Source: Xanthomonas citri pv. mangiferaeindicae (lineage in GTDB: Bacteria; Pseudomonadota; Gammaproteobacteria; Xanthomonadales; Xanthomonadaceae). Taken from it: 64,000 bases of DNA. The stretch lies in NCBI GenBank assembly GCA_002240395.1, contig CP016836.1, positions 1,091,001 to 1,155,000 on the forward strand, given 5' to 3'. Below, in pieces: positions 25,967 to 34,208 of the stretch. A model generated the notes under the pieces. The model searched no databases. It worked only from the letters and a program-made list of their open reading frames with translations, and was not told where the DNA came from. A program made the position numbers and the translations under genes. Position 1 is the stretch's first letter. Each line of letters opens with the position of its first letter.

Positions 25967-28309
25967 ATGGTCCGACCGTTCCAGCACCTTGTTTACCTGA
26001 GCCTCGGCCTGGCCGCCACCACTCTGGTGGCCGCCTGCCCCCCGCATCCGCAACGGCCGCATGAAGTCGTCGTGGCCCCGGCCCTGATGCCCGCGCCTGC
26101 CCGGCTCGTCGCCGGCGACGGCGGCTTCGATCTCAGCGCGGCTACACCGCTGCATGCCGACGGCCTGGCCGGGCAACAGGCAGCGCGCCGGTTCGCCGCG
26201 CTGGCCGCCAAGTCCAACGGTCTGCGCCTGGCCGCGCCCGCAGCCGGCGGCCCGGCGCCCGGCGCGATCGCGTTCGTGCTCGATCCGGCGGTCTCGCCCG
26301 AGGCGCCCGAAGGCTATGCGCTGGAGATCGCGCAGGACGGCATCGTGGTGCGCGCCGCCGATGCGCGCGGTCTGTTCCATGGTGCGACGACGCTGTGGCA
26401 GTTGGTCGCGCAGGCCCAGGGCGAGGCGATGACACTGCCGGCGCTGCGCATTGAGGATGCCCCGCGCTTTGGCTGGCGCGGGCTCATGCTCGATTCGGCC
26501 CGGCATTTCCAGAGCGTCGACGAGATCAAGCACGTGCTCGACGCGATGGCGATGCACAAGCTCAACGTCTTCCATTGGCACCTGACCGACGACCAGGGCT
26601 GGCGCATCGAGATCAAGCGCTATCCGCGCCTGGCCGAGGTCGGCGGGTGCCGCATTCCGGCCGGCGATGGCGGCATCGATCCTGCGACCGGCGCGCCGGT
26701 GCCCTACTGCGGCTACTACACCCGGGACCAGATCCGCGAGGTCGTGGCCTATGCCGCGACGCTGCATATCGAGGTCGTGCCGGAGATCAACGGCCCCGGG
26801 CACGCCCAGGCTGCGGTCGCGGCCTATCCCGAGCTCGGCGTGCTCGACACGCCGGTCCCGGTACTCGCCGAATGGGGCGTCAACCGCACGCTGTTCAATG
26901 TCGAGGAGTCGACCTTCACGTTTCTGGAGAACGTGCTGGCCGAGGTGGTCACGCTGTTCCCGGGCCGCTATGTGCATGTCGGCGGCGACGAAGCGGTCAA
27001 GGACCAGTGGCAGGCGTCGCCGCGGGTGCAACAGCGCATGCGCGAACTCGGCGTGCGCGACGAGGCGCAGTTGCAGAGCCATTTCATCGGCCGGATGGAG
27101 CGCTACCTGTCCACGCATGGTCGGCGCCTGATTGGTTGGGACGAGATCCTCGAAGGCGGCCTGCCGCCGGAGGCGACGGTCATGTCGTGGCGCGGGATCG
27201 AGGGCGGCATCGCCGCTGCCGCGCTCGGCCACGACGTCGTCATGAGCCCGTCTTCGGACCTGTACCTGGATTACCTGCAGACCGACGCGCCCGACGAGCC
27301 GCCGGGCCGGCCGTCGATGGTCACGCTCGAGCAGGTCTACCGGTTCGAGCCGGTGCCCGCCGCGCTGCCGGCCGCGCAACGCCATCACATTCTCGGCGTG
27401 CAGGCGAACATGTGGACCGAGCACACGCGCAGCTTCGCGCGCCTGCAGCACAACTTGTTCCCGCGCATGGCGGCGCTGGCCGAGACCGCCTGGTCGCCGG
27501 TGGAAGCCCGCGACTACGCGGATTTTTTGGCGCGCCTGCCGGTGCAGTTGCAGCGCTACCGCGCGATGGACATCGCCTACGCGCAAACGCCGTTCCAGGC
27601 GCTGGCCACGATCGACGGCGACCGCCGCGACGGCAGCGCGCGGGCGACATTGCGCAATCCGCTCGGCTACCCGATCCACTACACCCTCGATGGCCGCGCG
27701 CCGGATGCCGGCTCGCCGCGCTACACCGCACCGCTCGATCTGCGCCTGCCGGTGCAGCTGCGCGCGGCCGCGTTCGCCGCCGACGGCACGTCGCTGGCGC
27801 CGGCCACGACCCATGCGGTCGATGCGACCTCGCTGCTGACCCGCCGCAACGCCGAGCTGGCGGTCTGCCCCGATATCGGGCGCCTGCTGCTGCGGCTCGA
27901 GGACGACGGTCCGCTGACCGGCGAGCGCGCGATCTTCAACGTGACGATCTTCCACCCCTGCTGGCTGTGGCCGGCGGCGGACCTGGGCGATATCGATCGG
28001 TTGACGGTCCGCGCCGGACGCATGCCCTATGCGTTCCAGCTGGCCCACGACGAACCGCAGCGCACCTTCCTGCCGGCGCGCACCGCGCACGGCGAGCTGC
28101 AGGTCCAGGGCGAGGGCTGCGCCGGTCCGGTGCTGGCGACGGTGCCGTTGCCGGCGGCGCCCGATGCCGATGGCTTCGTCAGTCTCGACGTGCCGCTCGA
28201 TACCGGCGCGCTGGGCACACGACGCGCGACCGATCTGTGCTTGCGCTTCACCGGCGACACCCGGCCGACGATGTGGGTGTTGGACGCGGTCACGCTGCAG
28301 CCGCGTTGA
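25967..28309 (+). CDS. Beta-N-acetylhexosaminidase, GH20 lipoprotein
   Basis: A 780-residue glycosidase releasing terminal GlcNAc from chitooligosaccharides or glycans by substrate-assisted catalysis. The signal has a lipobox, TLVAAC (Cys near residue 25), so it is probably anchored in the outer membrane. The N-terminal GH20b domain precedes the (beta/alpha)8 barrel: RFGWRGLMLDSARHFQ, HKLNVFHWHLTDDQGWRIEI, PEINGPGHAQA and the catalytic VHVGGDEA pair (Asp-Glu). A chitobiase-type C-terminal domain contains YTLDGRAPDAGSPRY. The SD GAGGGAG (25951-25957) supports ATG 25967 over the upstream in-frame ATG at 25916. It feeds GlcNAc to the adjacent receptor and NagP system. Confidence 0.92.
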   Translation: MVRPFQHLVYLSLGLAATTLVAACPPHPQRPHEVVVAPALMPAPARLVAGDGGFDLSAATPLHADGLAGQQAARRFAALAAKSNGLRLAAPAAGGPAPGAIAFVLDPAVSPEAPEGYALEIAQDGIVVRAADARGLFHGATTLWQLVAQAQGEAMTLPALRIEDAPRFGWRGLMLDSARHFQSVDEIKHVLDAMAMHKLNVFHWHLTDDQGWRIEIKRYPRLAEVGGCRIPAGDGGIDPATGAPVPYCGYYTRDQIREVVAYAATLHIEVVPEINGPGHAQAAVAAYPELGVLDTPVPVLAEWGVNRTLFNVEESTFTFLENVLAEVVTLFPGRYVHVGGDEAVKDQWQASPRVQQRMRELGVRDEAQLQSHFIGRMERYLSTHGRRLIGWDEILEGGLPPEATVMSWRGIEGGIAAAALGHDVVMSPSSDLYLDYLQTDAPDEPPGRPSMVTLEQVYRFEPVPAALPAAQRHHILGVQANMWTEHTRSFARLQHNLFPRMAALAETAWSPVEARDYADFLARLPVQLQRYRAMDIAYAQTPFQALATIDGDRRDGSARATLRNPLGYPIHYTLDGRAPDAGSPRYTAPLDLRLPVQLRAAAFAADGTSLAPATTHAVDATSLLTRRNAELAVCPDIGRLLLRLEDDGPLTGERAIFNVTIFHPCWLWPAADLGDIDRLTVRAGRMPYAFQLAHDEPQRTFLPARTAHGELQVQGEGCAGPVLATVPLPAAPDADGFVSLDVPLDTGALGTRRATDLCLRFTGDTRPTMWVLDAVTLQPR

Positions 28310-28331
28310 CGACGCGCGGCGGGCGCCTGGA

Positions 28332-28751
28332 CTACCGGCGTCCGCCGTCGATGCGCAGCAGCAGGTCGCGCAGTGGCGTGAGCCGGGTCGCCAGGCCCGC
28401 GATCACACCCAGCGTGTTGGCCAATGCATCGGCCGGGTCCTGCATGCGGGTCTGGGTCAGCGCGCCCTGCGCGAATTCCAGCCCGATTCCCAGCAGCACC
28501 AGGCCCAGGCCGGCACCGAGCAGCGAGGGCCAGCGCGCGTAGAGCTGCACCGCCGCTGCCGCCAGGGCCGCATAGGCGAGGACATGTCCGAGCTTGTCGC
28601 CATCGGGCACGTCGGGCATCGGCACCGAGGGCACCAGCGACAGCACCACGACTGTCGCGATCGCCGCGATCCACAGCCCGCACCACAGCCGAGGCCGGCG
28701 CAGCGGCTTGAGCGCGCTGCGTCGCACGCGAGGCCCCGCGGCGCGGCTCAC
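28332..28751 (-). CDS. VanZ-like small membrane protein
   Basis: A 139-residue protein starting at GTG 28751, whose GTGA overlaps the stop of the MidA gene by 4 bp. Four hydrophobic helices are visible (WIAAIATVVVLSLVPSVPM, LAYAALAAAAVQLYA, LGAGLGLVLLGIGLEFAQG, LGVIAGLATRL). The VanZ-family signature is DGDKLGHVLAYAALA, then GLEFAQG and DPADALANTLG. VanZ itself affects teicoplanin resistance, but most homologues have no known role. The start was chosen from the overlap; the longer antisense-style reading upstream lies within the MidA gene and is not real. Confidence 0.8.
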   Translation of the reverse strand: MSRAAGPRVRRSALKPLRRPRLWCGLWIAAIATVVVLSLVPSVPMPDVPDGDKLGHVLAYAALAAAAVQLYARWPSLLGAGLGLVLLGIGLEFAQGALTQTRMQDPADALANTLGVIAGLATRLTPLRDLLLRIDGGRR

Positions 28752-29929
28752 AGCCGGTGGCTCAGATCGCCGACGAGGAACGCGTGCTCGAAGTCGACAT
28801 CGCGGGCAAAGCCAATCGCCTGGAACGCCTCGCCCATGCCGCCGGGCAACGTCAGCTTCTTGACCTGCTGGCGCAGGGCGTAGCGCGCGGCTTCGTCGGC
28901 GGCCTGGGCTTCTTGCGCGGCCAGCCGCGCATCCAGGCGATTGCCCAGCAGCAACGAGGCCTGGGTGCAGTAACCGGCGAATTCGAAGCCGGCCCCGGTG
29001 CCCGCCTCGGCCAGCGCGGTGAAGTCGACCGAGGCGGTCAGGTCCTGCAGGCCCGGCAGCGCGAGCAAATCCGGCGACACCCGGTGACGGTGGAAAGCGC
29101 GCAGGGTGCCGTCGCTGCGGTCGTCGCGGTAGTACTCGCTGCGCGGATAGCCGTAGTCGACGAACAGCATCGCGCCGCGTCGCAGGCCGCCGGCCACCGC
29201 CTGTACCCAGTAGGGCAGTTGCGGCAGCAGTTCGGAGCGGTAGCCCTCGGGCAGCGGCGCGCCGCGCTGGCGCTCGATATGCCGCACCGCCGGCGCCAGC
29301 AGCGCATCGGCCGGGCGCAGCGCGGTCGCAAAGCCACCATCGTCGGCGACGATGACGTACTCCTCGTGCACCTCGCCGCCCTGCATCGCGAACCGCGGCG
29401 TGGGCAGCGCATCGACGACCTCGTTGGCGAACAGCACACCGTTCCAGTCGTCGGGCATCGGGCCATCGAGCCAGTGCACGCGCGCGAACAGCGCGGCCGG
29501 CAACTGCGCGGCCAGATGCGCGCGCTGGCGCTCGCGCAGGTCCGCGCTGGGCTCGAGGATCGCGTAGCGGGCCGGCACCGCGTCGAGCGCGGCCAGGTGC
29601 GCGAGCGCATCGGCGGCGAACGCGCCGCTGCCGCCGCCGACCTCCAGCATCTGGGCGTCGCCGCCGATCTCGCGCAGCACCGGCGCGATCGCCTCGGCGA
29701 TGCATTCGGCGAACAGACTGCCGAGCTCGGGCGCGGTGACGAAGTCGCCGGCCGCGCCGAACTTGGTCGCACCGGCGCTGTAGTAGCCCAGGCCCGGCGC
29801 GTACAACGCCAGTTCCATGAACTTCCAGAACGGGATCGCGCCGCCGGCCTCGGCGATCAGCGTGCGAATCGCCGCACGCAGGCGTTCGCTGTGGGCCAGG
29901 GCATCGTCAGAGATAGGGGGAGCGGACAT
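28748..29929 (-). CDS. MidA/NDUFAF7-family SAM-dependent methyltransferase
   Basis: A 393-residue DUF185 (MidA) methyltransferase. Key features are IPFWKFMELALYAPGLGYYSAG near residues 25-50, GAAGDFVTAPELGSLFAECIA, the SAM site QMLEVGGGSGAFAADAL, VLFANEVVDALPTPRF and MLFVDYGYPRSEYYRDDR. The mitochondrial relative NDUFAF7 methylates an arginine of the complex I subunit NDUFS2; a similar protein-arginine role in bacteria is assumed, not shown. The start at 29929 (MSAPPISDDALAHS) fits the family; the longer reading to 30010 overlaps the divergent promoter region. It is divergent from the pteridine reductase gene. Confidence 0.85.
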   Translation of the reverse strand: MSAPPISDDALAHSERLRAAIRTLIAEAGGAIPFWKFMELALYAPGLGYYSAGATKFGAAGDFVTAPELGSLFAECIAEAIAPVLREIGGDAQMLEVGGGSGAFAADALAHLAALDAVPARYAILEPSADLRERQRAHLAAQLPAALFARVHWLDGPMPDDWNGVLFANEVVDALPTPRFAMQGGEVHEEYVIVADDGGFATALRPADALLAPAVRHIERQRGAPLPEGYRSELLPQLPYWVQAVAGGLRRGAMLFVDYGYPRSEYYRDDRSDGTLRAFHRHRVSPDLLALPGLQDLTASVDFTALAEAGTGAGFEFAGYCTQASLLLGNRLDARLAAQEAQAADEAARYALRQQVKKLTLPGGMGEAFQAIGFARDVDFEHAFLVGDLSHRL

Positions 29930-29997
29930 AAGTGGGGCTTGGCGGTCACAATGCACAGCATACCGAGCCTGCTGCACGCGGGCTGTCAGGAGCCCGC

Positions 29998-30732
29998 ATG
30001 GACACCCCACGCCCCGTCGTGCTGATCACCGGCGCCGCGCGCCGCCTCGGCGCCGCGATCGCCCGTCATCTGCATGCACAGGGCCACGACGTCGCACTGC
30101 ATTGCCACGCCTCGCGCGCCGATGCCGACGCGTTGGCGGCCACGCTCGAGGCCGAGCGCCCGGGCAGCGCCGCCGTGCTGCAGGCCGACCTGGCCGATGC
30201 CGACGCCACCGCCGCGCTCGTCGCCGCGACGGTGGCCCGGTTTGGCCGGCTCGATGCCTTGGTCAACAACGCCGCGGCCTTTGCGCCAGCGCCGCTGGAG
30301 GACAGCGACGCGGCCGCATTCGATGCGCTGATGGCAGTCAACGCCCGCGCGCCGTTCCTGCTCGCACGCGCCGCCGCGCCGCACTTGCGCCGCGCCAGCG
30401 GCGCGATCGTCAACATCGTCGACCTCTATGCCGAACGCCCGCGCGCCGACCTGGTCGCCTATGCGGCGTCGAAGGCAGCGCTGCTCGGGCTGACCCGGGG
30501 CCTCGCGGTCGCGCTGGCGCCGCAGGTGCGGGTCAACGCGGTGGCACCGGGCGCGATCCTGTGGCCGGAGGACGGCGGCGATCCCGAGCTGCGGGCGCGC
30601 ATTCTCGAGGCGACCCCACTGCGCCGGCAGGGCCGGGTCGAGGACATCGCCGAGGCGGTCGGCTGGCTGTTGCGCGGCGCCGGCTTCAGCACCGGTGAGG
30701 TGCTCCACGTCGACGGCGGCCGCATGCTGTGA
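29998..30732 (+). CDS. Pteridine reductase (PTR1/FolM-type SDR)
   Basis: A 244-residue short-chain dehydrogenase. The cofactor motif VLITGAARRLGAAIA has the TGxxxRxG form diagnostic of PTR1/FolM pteridine reductases rather than the usual TGxxxGxG. The catalytic set includes NIVDLYAERP and YAASKAAL, with NNAAAFAP at the cofactor site and the C-terminal GEVLHVDGGRML. Expected reaction: NADPH reduction of dihydro- or fully oxidised pterins. SD CAGGAG (29987-29992) sits 5 nt before ATG 29998. Its TGA overlaps the GTG start of a diguanylate cyclase, so translation is coupled. FolK (38183) and FolB (40090) lie further along, on the other strand. Confidence 0.88.
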   Translation: MDTPRPVVLITGAARRLGAAIARHLHAQGHDVALHCHASRADADALAATLEAERPGSAAVLQADLADADATAALVAATVARFGRLDALVNNAAAFAPAPLEDSDAAAFDALMAVNARAPFLLARAAAPHLRRASGAIVNIVDLYAERPRADLVAYAASKAALLGLTRGLAVALAPQVRVNAVAPGAILWPEDGGDPELRARILEATPLRRQGRVEDIAEAVGWLLRGAGFSTGEVLHVDGGRML

Positions 30733-32360
30733 ACCGGCCCGGTCTGCGCACGCTGCTGTCGGTGTTGCTGGGCGCAGCGGCCTGGCTGCTGGCGGGCCTG
30801 GCCATGGCGGCGCCGCTGGTCGCGCTCGATGGCCGCTGGCAGGCCACGGACGCACTGCCGGCGCAGGCCTTCGACCCGCAGCGCGGACTGACGCTGCCCC
30901 GCGCGGACGCCGGCCACACGGTGCAGCTGTGGCCGCGCGACGGCCAATGGCCGACCGGCCCCTGGGTGCTGGAGGTCCGGCAGGCGGCGCTGCAGCACGT
31001 GACCCTGGCCTGGCCGCCGGGCCAGCCGCAGACCCGCGCGCAGACGATCCTGGTGCCGGGACAATGGCCGGGGCACGGCCGCCTGGGATTCCACATCGTG
31101 GCGCCGCCGCCCGACGGCGGTCCGCTGACACTGCACGTCGACGCTCATGGCAGCATGCCCGGCACACTGCTGTGGTCGGTGGTGTCGGACAGCGACTACC
31201 TGCAACGCGATGCGCGCTGGTTGGCGATCGCGAGCGCGTGCCTGGCGACGATGCTGGCAATGGCGGTGATGGCGGCCTTCTTCGCTTGGCGGCTGCGCGA
31301 TGCGACCTTCGCGTTCTATGCGGTCTATGTGGTGGCGTTCGCGCTGGTGATGGCGCTGCAGACCGGCTACACCGTGCATCCGCTCGGCCAGCAATGGCTG
31401 GGCGAGGCCACCCGCTTCTGGGGGCGGCTGGCGACCGCGACCGCGATCGTCGCCGCGATCCTGTTCCTCGACCGCTTCGCCGACCTGCCACGCCTGCTGC
31501 CGCGCGGCCGGCGCTGGCTGCGCGGCTATGCCGCGGTGGTCGCGTTGTGCGCAGTGCCGGCGTTGCTGCCGCTGCCCGCGCTCGAGGCGCTCGGCCGCAC
31601 ACTGATCAACCCGCTGCTGGCGCTGGGCGCGCCGCTGTTGCTGGGCGCCGCCGCACTCGCCGCGCGCCGCGGCTCGCGACTGGCCGGCGTGTTCCTGATC
31701 GGCTGGACGCCGCTGCTGCTGGTCACCGCGCTGTCGAGCCTTGGGCTTGGCGAGCGGATCGGCATCGCCTGGGACGACGGCCTGGCGGCGCTGGCGACTG
31801 GCGCGTTCGAAGCGCTGGTGCTGGCACTGGGCCTGGCCGAGCGCAGCGCGGGATTGCGCGGCGAGCGCGACCTGGCGTTGCAGGAGGCGCATACCGACGG
31901 CCTGACCGGCCTGCTCAACCGGCGCAGCTGGGACTCGCGCTTGCAGGCGCTGCTGAGTGCGACGCCCGGCCCGCTGACGGTGATGTTCCTGGATCTGGAT
32001 CACTTCAAGCGCATCAACGATGCGCTGGGCCATTCGGCCGGCGACCGCTGCCTGCGCGAAGTCGCGCGCGCGTTGCGGCTCGAACTCGACCCGGCCTGGC
32101 CGGTCGCACGCTACGGCGGCGAGGAATTCGTCGTCGCCCTGCCCGACACCGACTCGGCGACCGCGGTGCGGGTGGCCGAGCGCATTCGCACGCGCTTTCG
32201 TACCGCATTGGCCGACTTCGACGCATTGCGCCCGACAGTCAGCATCGGCGTGGCCACCCATCAGGCTGGCGAGGATGCCGACACCCTGCTGCGACGGGCC
32301 GACCACGCGCTGTACGAGGCCAAGCAGGCCGGCCGCGACCGCGTGCAGCTGGCGCGTTGA
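30729..32360 (+). CDS. Membrane diguanylate cyclase with periplasmic sensor and 7TM region
   Basis: A 543-residue protein that should make cyclic di-GMP. The signal or first helix (LLSVLLGAAAWLLAGLAMA) is followed by a periplasmic beta-rich domain (residues about 29-163), then about seven transmembrane helices (165-375), as in 7TMR-DISM receptors. A C-terminal GGDEF domain follows (HTDGLTGLLNRRSWD, FLDLDHFKRIND, GGEEF at 463-467). The usual allosteric RxxD I-site is absent (DPAW in its place, 454-457), so product inhibition may be lost. Start is GTG 30729, overlapping the pteridine reductase stop by 4 bp. Coupling to a pterin enzyme suggests a pterin-related input, which is inference. Confidence 0.88.
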   Translation: MNRPGLRTLLSVLLGAAAWLLAGLAMAAPLVALDGRWQATDALPAQAFDPQRGLTLPRADAGHTVQLWPRDGQWPTGPWVLEVRQAALQHVTLAWPPGQPQTRAQTILVPGQWPGHGRLGFHIVAPPPDGGPLTLHVDAHGSMPGTLLWSVVSDSDYLQRDARWLAIASACLATMLAMAVMAAFFAWRLRDATFAFYAVYVVAFALVMALQTGYTVHPLGQQWLGEATRFWGRLATATAIVAAILFLDRFADLPRLLPRGRRWLRGYAAVVALCAVPALLPLPALEALGRTLINPLLALGAPLLLGAAALAARRGSRLAGVFLIGWTPLLLVTALSSLGLGERIGIAWDDGLAALATGAFEALVLALGLAERSAGLRGERDLALQEAHTDGLTGLLNRRSWDSRLQALLSATPGPLTVMFLDLDHFKRINDALGHSAGDRCLREVARALRLELDPAWPVARYGGEEFVVALPDTDSATAVRVAERIRTRFRTALADFDALRPTVSIGVATHQAGEDADTLLRRADHALYEAKQAGRDRVQLAR

Positions 32361-32376
32361 GCGCGGCGTGCGGGCG

Positions 32377-33639
32377 CTACCGCACCATGCCGCCGTCCCG
32401 CTCGACCAGCTTGGCCAGCGGGTGCGCCGCCACGCAGGCGCGCACCGCGGCCTGCAGCGCCGGCAGACCGGCGAACAGCGACGGCTCGGCGAACGCACGG
32501 CGCACCGCGACCTCGAGACCATCGAGATCGCGCAGCCACAGCGCAGCGCCGGCGTGCTGCAAGCGCGCGGCATGGTCAAACTGGTCGTAGTCCTGCGGGC
32601 AGACGATCGCTGGGCGCGCGTCGGCCAGGCAGCGATAGAGGATGCCGGCGCCGCCGTGATGCACGACGAGGTCGTAACGTCCGACCCAGCGCGCATAGTC
32701 GACGTGGGCGAGCCGCTGGTAGTTGCCGCTGCGTTCGTGATGGCCGGCCGCGACATCGCCGTCGGTGAAATGGAATTCCAGCTCGGGCATCGCCGCGGCC
32801 AGCGCGCGCAACCGCGCATCGAACGCATCCTTGGCCCAGCGCAGATGCGTGCCGAGGGTCACCAGCACATACCGGCGGCCGGCGACGAACACCGGCGCCG
32901 CACGCGGCGGCAGCCACGGCGTGTCGCGGCCACTGGCCGGCAACCGCGGCCCGACGAAGCGCAACGCCGCCGGCCAGGTACACGGGAACTCAAGCGCCGC
33001 GATGCCGAGCGCCAGAATCCGCTCGGGCGAGTAGACCGCTTCGCTGCCATCGCTGCGATACAGCTGCGGCAGACCGAGCGCGCGCATGCGCCTGCGGTGC
33101 AGCCGGTGCACGCCGCGCTTGAAGCCACGCACCGCCCGGCGCGCCAGCGCCTGCCGCAGCCGCGCGCCGGCCTGCGTCGCTGGCAGCAGTCCCCCCATAT
33201 AGGCCGGCGGCCCGTCGGGGGTCTCAACCACGCAGGGCGATGGCAGGCTGGTCCACCAACGGATACCCAGCGCCTGCGCAACAGTGCCGGCGACCGGCAC
33301 GGTGAAATCGGCGATCAGCAGGTCCGGCGGTGCCTGCGCGTATGCCGCGTGCAGCGCGTGCGCAAAGCGCTCCATGACCCCGAGCGCATCACGCAGCTGG
33401 CGATGCATGCGCAGCGGATGGTTGCGCACCGCATGGCGCGGGTCGGAGATCGCATCGAGCACGCGCTCGGCGTCGGCATTGAGCAACGGCACGCCGACAA
33501 GTCCGGCGCGTGCGACCTGCGCCATCGCCGACGGCGTCGACAGGACCCGCACCGCGTGCCGCGGCGCAAGCTCGCACGCGATCGCCAGGATCGGATGCAG
33601 ATGACCGCTGTAGGGCGGCGCGATCAGGTCGATGCGCAT
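32377..33639 (-). CDS. GT1-type (UGT/MGT-like) glycosyltransferase
   Basis: A 420-residue GT-B glycosyltransferase of family 1. The N-terminus is MRIDLIAPPYSGHLHPILAI, and the donor-site region is VVHHGGAGILYRCLADARP, followed by QDYDQFDHAARL. This matches macrolide- and carotenoid-type UDP/NDP-sugar transferases. Start 33639 gives the conserved N-terminus; a longer reading to 33666 is unlikely. Its 5' end overlaps the preceding hydrolase-like gene by 16 bp. It is the last gene of a six-gene set (38183 down to 32377) with a KAS III and a lipid-type GT2, so it may add a second sugar to the product. It is convergent with the diguanylate cyclase, 16 nt away. Confidence 0.82.
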   Translation of the reverse strand: MRIDLIAPPYSGHLHPILAIACELAPRHAVRVLSTPSAMAQVARAGLVGVPLLNADAERVLDAISDPRHAVRNHPLRMHRQLRDALGVMERFAHALHAAYAQAPPDLLIADFTVPVAGTVAQALGIRWWTSLPSPCVVETPDGPPAYMGGLLPATQAGARLRQALARRAVRGFKRGVHRLHRRRMRALGLPQLYRSDGSEAVYSPERILALGIAALEFPCTWPAALRFVGPRLPASGRDTPWLPPRAAPVFVAGRRYVLVTLGTHLRWAKDAFDARLRALAAAMPELEFHFTDGDVAAGHHERSGNYQRLAHVDYARWVGRYDLVVHHGGAGILYRCLADARPAIVCPQDYDQFDHAARLQHAGAALWLRDLDGLEVAVRRAFAEPSLFAGLPALQAAVRACVAAHPLAKLVERDGGMVR

Positions 33640-34208
33640 GGTGTCGCCGCGACGAAGTCCGCGCACAGCGCCAGCACTTCGGGCCTACGCAGGTAGTCGA
33701 GATGGCCGCCGCCGACCGGCAGCGCGGGCCCGCGCCAACCCAGGCGCGAGATCCAGTCGCCGCGCCCACGCACGCACAGCAGCCGGGCCACATCCGGCGC
33801 GCGGCGCGCGACTGGCCCATAGGCGAACACGTGCAGCCGTGCGGCGAGCCCCGCCGGCAACCGCAGGTTGGCCAGTAGTTCGAGCCCGCAACTGCCGGCC
33901 AGCACCACCACTGCGCCGTCGCCGTCCAGCGCCGCGGCCACTGCCGCGCCATGGCGCCGGGCGAACGCAGGACGACGCGCACCGAGGTAGTCGCCGGCAT
34001 TACGCAGCGCCGCCAGCGGTAACGGCACCGTGGCGTGCCCGGCGCGCAGCGCGGCGTAAGGAAAATTGCACGCGAGCAGGTCGCGACCCGGTGCGCGCAG
34101 CGCATCGAGAAAAGCCGCCTGTTGCGGGCTGAGTGCACAGCGCGTCCGGTCGCTGCGACCGGTCAGGAACGCGATGCGCACGCGCCCGCCGCCGGCATCA
34201 GGCGGCAT
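33624..34208 (-). CDS. Small alpha/beta-hydrolase-like protein of unknown function
   Basis: A 194-residue protein in the putative lipid cluster. It opens RVRIAFLTGRSDRTRCALSP. The central AVVVLAGSCGLELLANL places a Ser in a nucleophile-elbow-like setting, though GxSxG is not exact. HVFAYGPVARRAPDVARLLC and GGGHLDYLRRPEVLALC follow. The last has a Gly-His near the C-terminus, where a hydrolase catalytic His would lie. Start ATG 34208 overlaps the GT2 gene by 11 bp; GTG 34181 is an alternative. The hydrolase call is tentative, and the context (two glycosyltransferases, KAS III, SDR) suggests release or transfer of an acyl product. Confidence 0.6.
   Translation of the reverse strand: MPPDAGGGRVRIAFLTGRSDRTRCALSPQQAAFLDALRAPGRDLLACNFPYAALRAGHATVPLPLAALRNAGDYLGARRPAFARRHGAAVAAALDGDGAVVVLAGSCGLELLANLRLPAGLAARLHVFAYGPVARRAPDVARLLCVRGRGDWISRLGWRGPALPVGGGHLDYLRRPEVLALCADFVAATPCAST

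Noticed and set aside
32020..33696. 558-codon + strand frame opposite the GT1 gene
   Set aside because: Shadow of the - strand glycosyltransferase and of the 3' end of the diguanylate cyclase.
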